This document shows positions 61,220 through 64,000 of a stretch of 64,000 nucleotides of DNA, one piece after another. Within the stretch, counting starts at the first letter, position 1. Each line of letters opens with the position of its first letter. The DNA comes from Streptomyces sp. B1I3 (lineage in GTDB: Bacteria > Actinomycetota > Actinomycetes > Streptomycetales > Streptomycetaceae). The notes under the pieces are model-generated. The model had not been told where the DNA came from, ran no database searches, and worked only from the letters and a program-made list of their open reading frames with translations. Made by a program: the position numbers and the translations under genes. The DNA is taken from contig NZ_JAUSYD010000001.1 in the NCBI RefSeq assembly GCF_030816615.1, positions 5,974,501-6,038,500 on the forward strand. Reading direction: 5' to 3'.

Positions 61220-62362
61220 GTGAACGCGACAGGGCAGGGGACCGCCGGCAGCGCGCCGTGGGGTGAGAGCGTCGCCCGCCGGGCCAGAGTGCGCGGCACC
61301 CTGCTGGGCGGCGCGATCGGGGACGCGCTCGGCAACCCGGTGGAGTTCCTCTCGATCGACGGCATCCGCCGCGCCTACGGGGAACGGGGTGTGCGTGAGC
61401 TCGTCGCGGACGCGGACGGGGTCGTCGGGCGGATCACGGACGACACGCAGATGACGCTCTTCACGGCCGAAGGGCTGATCAGAGCCCGCGCCCGGGCCCG
61501 CTCCACAGGCATCGGCGGCGCGGAGGCCGCGATCGTGCGCAACGCCTACCTGCGCTGGCTCGACACCCAGAACCACCCCGCCCCGCCCGCGCGCGGCGGC
61601 GGCAGCGCCGTACGGACCGGGTGGCTGAGGCAGCAGCCCTGGCTGTACGCGCGCCGGGCGCCCGGCAACGCCTGTCTCACGGGACTCGCGGCCGGCCACG
61701 CCCCCGACGACGGCGCGCCCCTCGATGTGCCGGGGCCGGTCAACCCGCAGTCCAAGGGCTGCGGCACGGTGATGAGATCCGCGCCGTTCGGCCTGCTGGG
61801 CGACGACCCGGCGACAGCCTTCCGGCTGGCCGCCCGGTGTGCGCAGATCACCCACGGCCACCCCACCGGGGCATTCGCGGCGGGCGCGCTCGCCGCGATC
61901 GTCGCGCACCTCCTGGAGGGCGACTCCCCGGCGGGTGCCGTACTGCGTGCGATGGAACTGCTGGGCCGCCACCACGGCCACGATGAGACGACTGCCGCCC
62001 TGCGCGCCGCCGTCGACCTGGCCGCACGGGGCGGGCCGACGGCCGAGCGGGTGGAGTCACTGGGAGCGGGCTGGGTTGCCGAGGAGGCCCTGGCCATCGC
62101 CGTGTACTGCGCGCTGGTGTTCCCGCAGGAGCACGAGATGGCCGAGGCGCTGCTGCTCTCCGTCAACCACTCCGGTGACAGCGACTCCACCGGTTCGATC
62201 TGCGGGAACCTGCTCGGGGCGCGTCACGGTGACGTACGGCTGCCCGCGTCCTGGCTGGCCGCGGTCGAGGGGCGGTCCGTGATCGCCGAGCTCGCGGACG
62301 ATCTGTGCATGGAGTCCGAGCAGCCGGTCACGTGGCCCGAAGGACGCTACCCGGAGTGCTGA
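61220..62362 (+). CDS. ADP-ribosylglycohydrolase family protein (ARH-e)
   Basis: 380 residues, a fifth ARH in this window, 55 kb from the four-gene operon. The domain begins GTLLGGAIGDALGNPVEF; metal motifs are ITDDTQ (72-77) and GDSDSTGSICGN (319-330), complete. The family hydrolyses ADP-ribose linkages; substrate unknown. The C-terminal motif form (DSDSTGS) differs from all four operon paralogues, so it is not a recent copy. GTG 61220 has GGGGAG upstream; an ATG at 61178 would add fourteen residues. A hairpin terminator follows. Confidence 0.85.
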   Translation: MNATGQGTAGSAPWGESVARRARVRGTLLGGAIGDALGNPVEFLSIDGIRRAYGERGVRELVADADGVVGRITDDTQMTLFTAEGLIRARARARSTGIGGAEAAIVRNAYLRWLDTQNHPAPPARGGGSAVRTGWLRQQPWLYARRAPGNACLTGLAAGHAPDDGAPLDVPGPVNPQSKGCGTVMRSAPFGLLGDDPATAFRLAARCAQITHGHPTGAFAAGALAAIVAHLLEGDSPAGAVLRAMELLGRHHGHDETTAALRAAVDLAARGGPTAERVESLGAGWVAEEALAIAVYCALVFPQEHEMAEALLLSVNHSGDSDSTGSICGNLLGARHGDVRLPASWLAAVEGRSVIAELADDLCMESEQPVTWPEGRYPEC

Positions 62363-62369
62363 TCCGCCT

Positions 62370-62389
62370 CCGGCGGGCCTCCCCGCCGG
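62370..62389 (+). terminator. Hairpin after ARH-e
   Basis: CCGGCGGG (62370-62377) pairs with CCCGCCGG (62382-62389) around CCTC. Confidence 0.6.
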
Positions 62390-62572
62390 GGACGGGGGCG
62401 GGTGCGGTCGCGCCGAGGAGCCCGTGAGGCCGGAGCAACGCGGTCCTTCCTGCGGCGATGAGTTCCGCGACCGGGTACGGTCCACCTCTCCGTGAACGCC
62501 GAGAAGGCGCAGCGGCCCGAAGCCGCCGCCGCATCGGCGCACGCCGCCCCGACGTCCTCCGAGGAGACCTCC

Positions 62573-63028
62573 ATGCCCGCGAACACCCCCGCCTCCTTCC
62601 CGGTGCCGGTATCCGCCGTCCCGCGCCGCAACCGGGCCGCGACCGCCCTGACCGTGGCCCGCGTCGTCCTCGCCCTCTTCCTGGGCTTCAGCGCGGCGGC
62701 CAAGCTCGGCGCGCACGAGTCCGCCGTGGCGTCCTTCGACCGGATGGGCTGGAGCGATACGGCGATGTACACGATCGGCGCACTGGAGATGGCGGGCGCC
62801 GTCGCCCTGCTGATTCCGCTGCTGGCCGGAGTCGCGGCGCTCGCCCTGGCCGGTCTGCTGGCCGGTGCGGCGATCGTCCAGCTGACGCTCCTGGACCCGC
62901 CGAACGCGCCCATGCCGGCCCTGCTGGTCGTCGTGGTCCTGCTGATCGCCCGGGACCGCAGGGAGCGGACCGCGGAGCTGTTCGCTCTGCTCCGGGGACG
63001 TGGCCGTGCGGAGCGCGGCGGTCAGTGA
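62573..63028 (+). CDS. DoxX-like membrane protein
   Basis: 151 residues with four membrane helices of the DoxX/DoxD type (VARVVLALFLGFSAAAKL, MYTIGALEMAGAVALLIPLL, ALALAGLLAGAAIVQLTLL, ALLVVVVLLIA). The family includes quinol-oxidase subunits and MauE-like proteins, but most members are uncharacterised. I chose ATG 62573 because GAGGAGA lies six bases upstream; a GTG at 62492 would add 27 residues without a ribosome-binding site. It overlaps the convergent lipoprotein gene by seven bases. Confidence 0.8.
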   Translation: MPANTPASFPVPVSAVPRRNRAATALTVARVVLALFLGFSAAAKLGAHESAVASFDRMGWSDTAMYTIGALEMAGAVALLIPLLAGVAALALAGLLAGAAIVQLTLLDPPNAPMPALLVVVVLLIARDRRERTAELFALLRGRGRAERGGQ

Positions 63029-63390
63029 ACGAACCGATAGCTGCGCCACGGCAGGGCGCGCGGGGAGTTGACGTCGGCGAGCGTGGTGGCCACGTAGGTG
63101 GTTCCACCGCCGGTGCAGTCGCGGGTGCGGTACAGGACCATGTCGATCAAGGTCCGGTTCTCGACCTCGTGCGCACCGGCGGGTGCCATCCGGTGGCACC
63201 CCTTCACCGACGGGCTGTGCACGCTGACGACCCGGTCGCGCCCGGTGGTGTAGACGACCGGCCCGACAGCGGTGCGCCCCAGGCCGGAGCAGCCCGAGAC
63301 GGTGAGGGTGAGCACGGCCGCGCCGGCGGCGATGCCGGCGCGGCGCCGGCGGCGGAGGTCGGTGGGGGCGGCTGTCGCGGTGACGGACAT
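63022..63390 (-). CDS. Small lipoprotein, function unknown
   Basis: 122 residues. After a basic N-terminus (DLRRRRRAG) and hydrophobic stretch comes a lipobox-like LTVSGC, so the mature protein of about 87 residues is probably lipid-anchored outside the membrane. Two more cysteines (KGCHRMA and RDCTGG) could form a disulphide. The rest (VVSVHSPSVKGCHR, NRTLIDMVLYRTRDC) I do not recognise. Alternative: a Tat or Sec signal without lipidation. It is convergent with the DoxX-like gene. Confidence 0.65.
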   Translation of the reverse strand: MSVTATAAPTDLRRRRRAGIAAGAAVLTLTVSGCSGLGRTAVGPVVYTTGRDRVVSVHSPSVKGCHRMAPAGAHEVENRTLIDMVLYRTRDCTGGGTTYVATTLADVNSPRALPWRSYRFVH

Positions 63391-63607
63391 GGCGGGGTCC
63401 TCGTCTGCTCGTCCGGCTCATCGGTACGTCACAGAGACGTGCTGGCGCTGGCCACCCTGCCTGTTCCCGGGAGGCCGGGCATCCGGTGCGCGGCCGACCG
63501 GGGCCACCGGCACCCGGACAGAGGTTCGACGGGTGCGCAAACCGGGCATATCGTGGTAACAGGCGTCCAGGGGCGCCGGAACCCACTGTCGGACGCAGGG
63601 GGCCGTG

Positions 63608-64000
63608 ATGGTCGAGGAGTTGGTGATCGCAGCGGCGGCGGCGGGCTCGGGTGTCGTCGTCTACACCATGGCGGCGGCCCGGGTGGTGAAACAGTACGAG
63701 CGGGGCGTGGTGCTCCGGCTCGGCCGGTTGCACGACCGTGTGCGCGCCCCCGGTTTCACGTTGATCGTCCCCGTCGTGGACCGGCTCCGCAAAGTGAACA
63801 TGCAGATAGTGACGATGCCCGTCCCCGCGCAGGACGGGATCACCAGGGACAACGTCACGGTGCGCGTGGACGCCGTCATCTACTTCAAGGTCGTCGACCC
63901 GGCCAGCGCCGTGATCCAGGTGGAGGACTACAGGTTCGCGGTCTCGCAGATGGCGCAGACGTCCCTGCGGTCGATCATCGGCAAGAGCGACCTGGACGAC
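63608..64000 (+). CDS. SPFH/Band-7 (stomatin/slipin-like) protein, N-terminal part
   Basis: The first 131 codons lie in the window and run off its right edge in frame. A single N-terminal membrane helix (VIAAAAAGSGVVVYTMAAA) is followed by the start of the SPFH domain: QYERGVVLRLGRLHDRVRAP, FTLIVPVVDRLRKVNMQ, NVTVRVDAVIYFKVVDPASA. Slipins are membrane-bound, form large oligomers and organise membrane domains, often with an NfeD partner. ATG 63608 is preceded by GCAGGGGG; GTG 63605 is one codon earlier. Confidence 0.85.
   Translation, partial: MVEELVIAAAAAGSGVVVYTMAAARVVKQYERGVVLRLGRLHDRVRAPGFTLIVPVVDRLRKVNMQIVTMPVPAQDGITRDNVTVRVDAVIYFKVVDPASAVIQVEDYRFAVSQMAQTSLRSIIGKSDLDD

Noticed and set aside
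1..64000. CRISPR arrays, insertion sequences, prophage or integrase genes
   Set aside because: I saw no regularly spaced repeats, transposase or integrase motifs. The tRNA at 35830 has no adjacent integrase and no obvious duplicated 3' end.

Overview
The window is chromosomal DNA of a Streptomyces-type actinomycete. It is very GC-rich, with G/C-ending codons, many GTG starts, 4-base ATGA/GTGA gene overlaps and long perfect GC hairpins as terminators. Core genes follow a Streptomyces-like order: gltB-gltD, pyk, an ANTAR response regulator, livK-H-M-G-F, polA, rpsA, coaE. A secreted trypsin (22167-22943) closely matches what I recall of Streptomyces griseus trypsin, so a relative of that lineage is plausible (inference).

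Layout. 1-6174 (minus): an overlapping operon of four diverged ADP-ribosylglycohydrolase (ARH/DraG-fold) paralogues, a ribokinase and the start of a family III CoA-transferase that leaves the window. 6413-7147: VIT1/CCC1 metal transporter. 7148-7562: long gltB leader with GlnR-like half-sites. 7563-13575: gltBD. 13714-17120: rhomboid protease, VWA protein coupled to a HutD-like protein, an ABM-like small protein and a divergent PPOX-fold protein. 17621-21944: cold-shock protein, DEAD-box helicase, ankyrin-repeat protein, HExxH/zinc-ribbon protein. 22167-25807: secreted trypsin, GH35 beta-galactosidase and divergent AraC regulator. 25830-26166: chorismate mutase interrupted by a 1-base frameshift. 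26377-32054: aminopeptidase N, then an overlapping PLP decarboxylase / N-hydroxylase pair resembling DesA-DesB without the rest of a siderophore pathway. 32143-35680: Tat-exported 5'-nucleotidase and pyruvate kinase with palindromes in its promoter. 35830-35904: a tRNA with a CAA anticodon but no long variable arm. 36004-42450: PdtaR-like ANTAR regulator and the branched-chain amino acid ABC operon. 43046-48790: PaaI-type thioesterase, FdhF/YdeP-type molybdopterin oxidoreductase, DNA polymerase I. 48797-55254: DUF4184 membrane protein, secreted transglycosylase with Ig-like repeats, HrpB helicase, methyltransferase. 55653-60787: rpsA, secreted beta-helix protein, PAC2 protein, coaE, TPR protein. 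60859-64000: DUF6343-like membrane protein, a fifth ARH, DoxX-like protein, small lipoprotein, and a truncated SPFH/Band-7 protein.

How the genes may work together. gltBD (glutamate synthase) and livKHMGF (amino acid uptake) are nitrogen-handling systems; only gltBD shows GlnR-like sequences here. The ARH-ribokinase operon looks like a hydrolase-plus-kinase module for releasing and phosphorylating ribose from ADP-ribosylated or modified-nucleoside substrates, with E. coli yegU-yegV as the nearest precedent I know. The decarboxylase/N-hydroxylase pair could make an N-hydroxylated diamine or amino acid, but no acyltransferase or NIS synthetase is nearby.

Limits. Functions come from reading motifs, not database searches. 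Promoters, operators and terminators come from visual inspection. Starts were chosen from ribosome-binding sites, overlaps and family N-termini.
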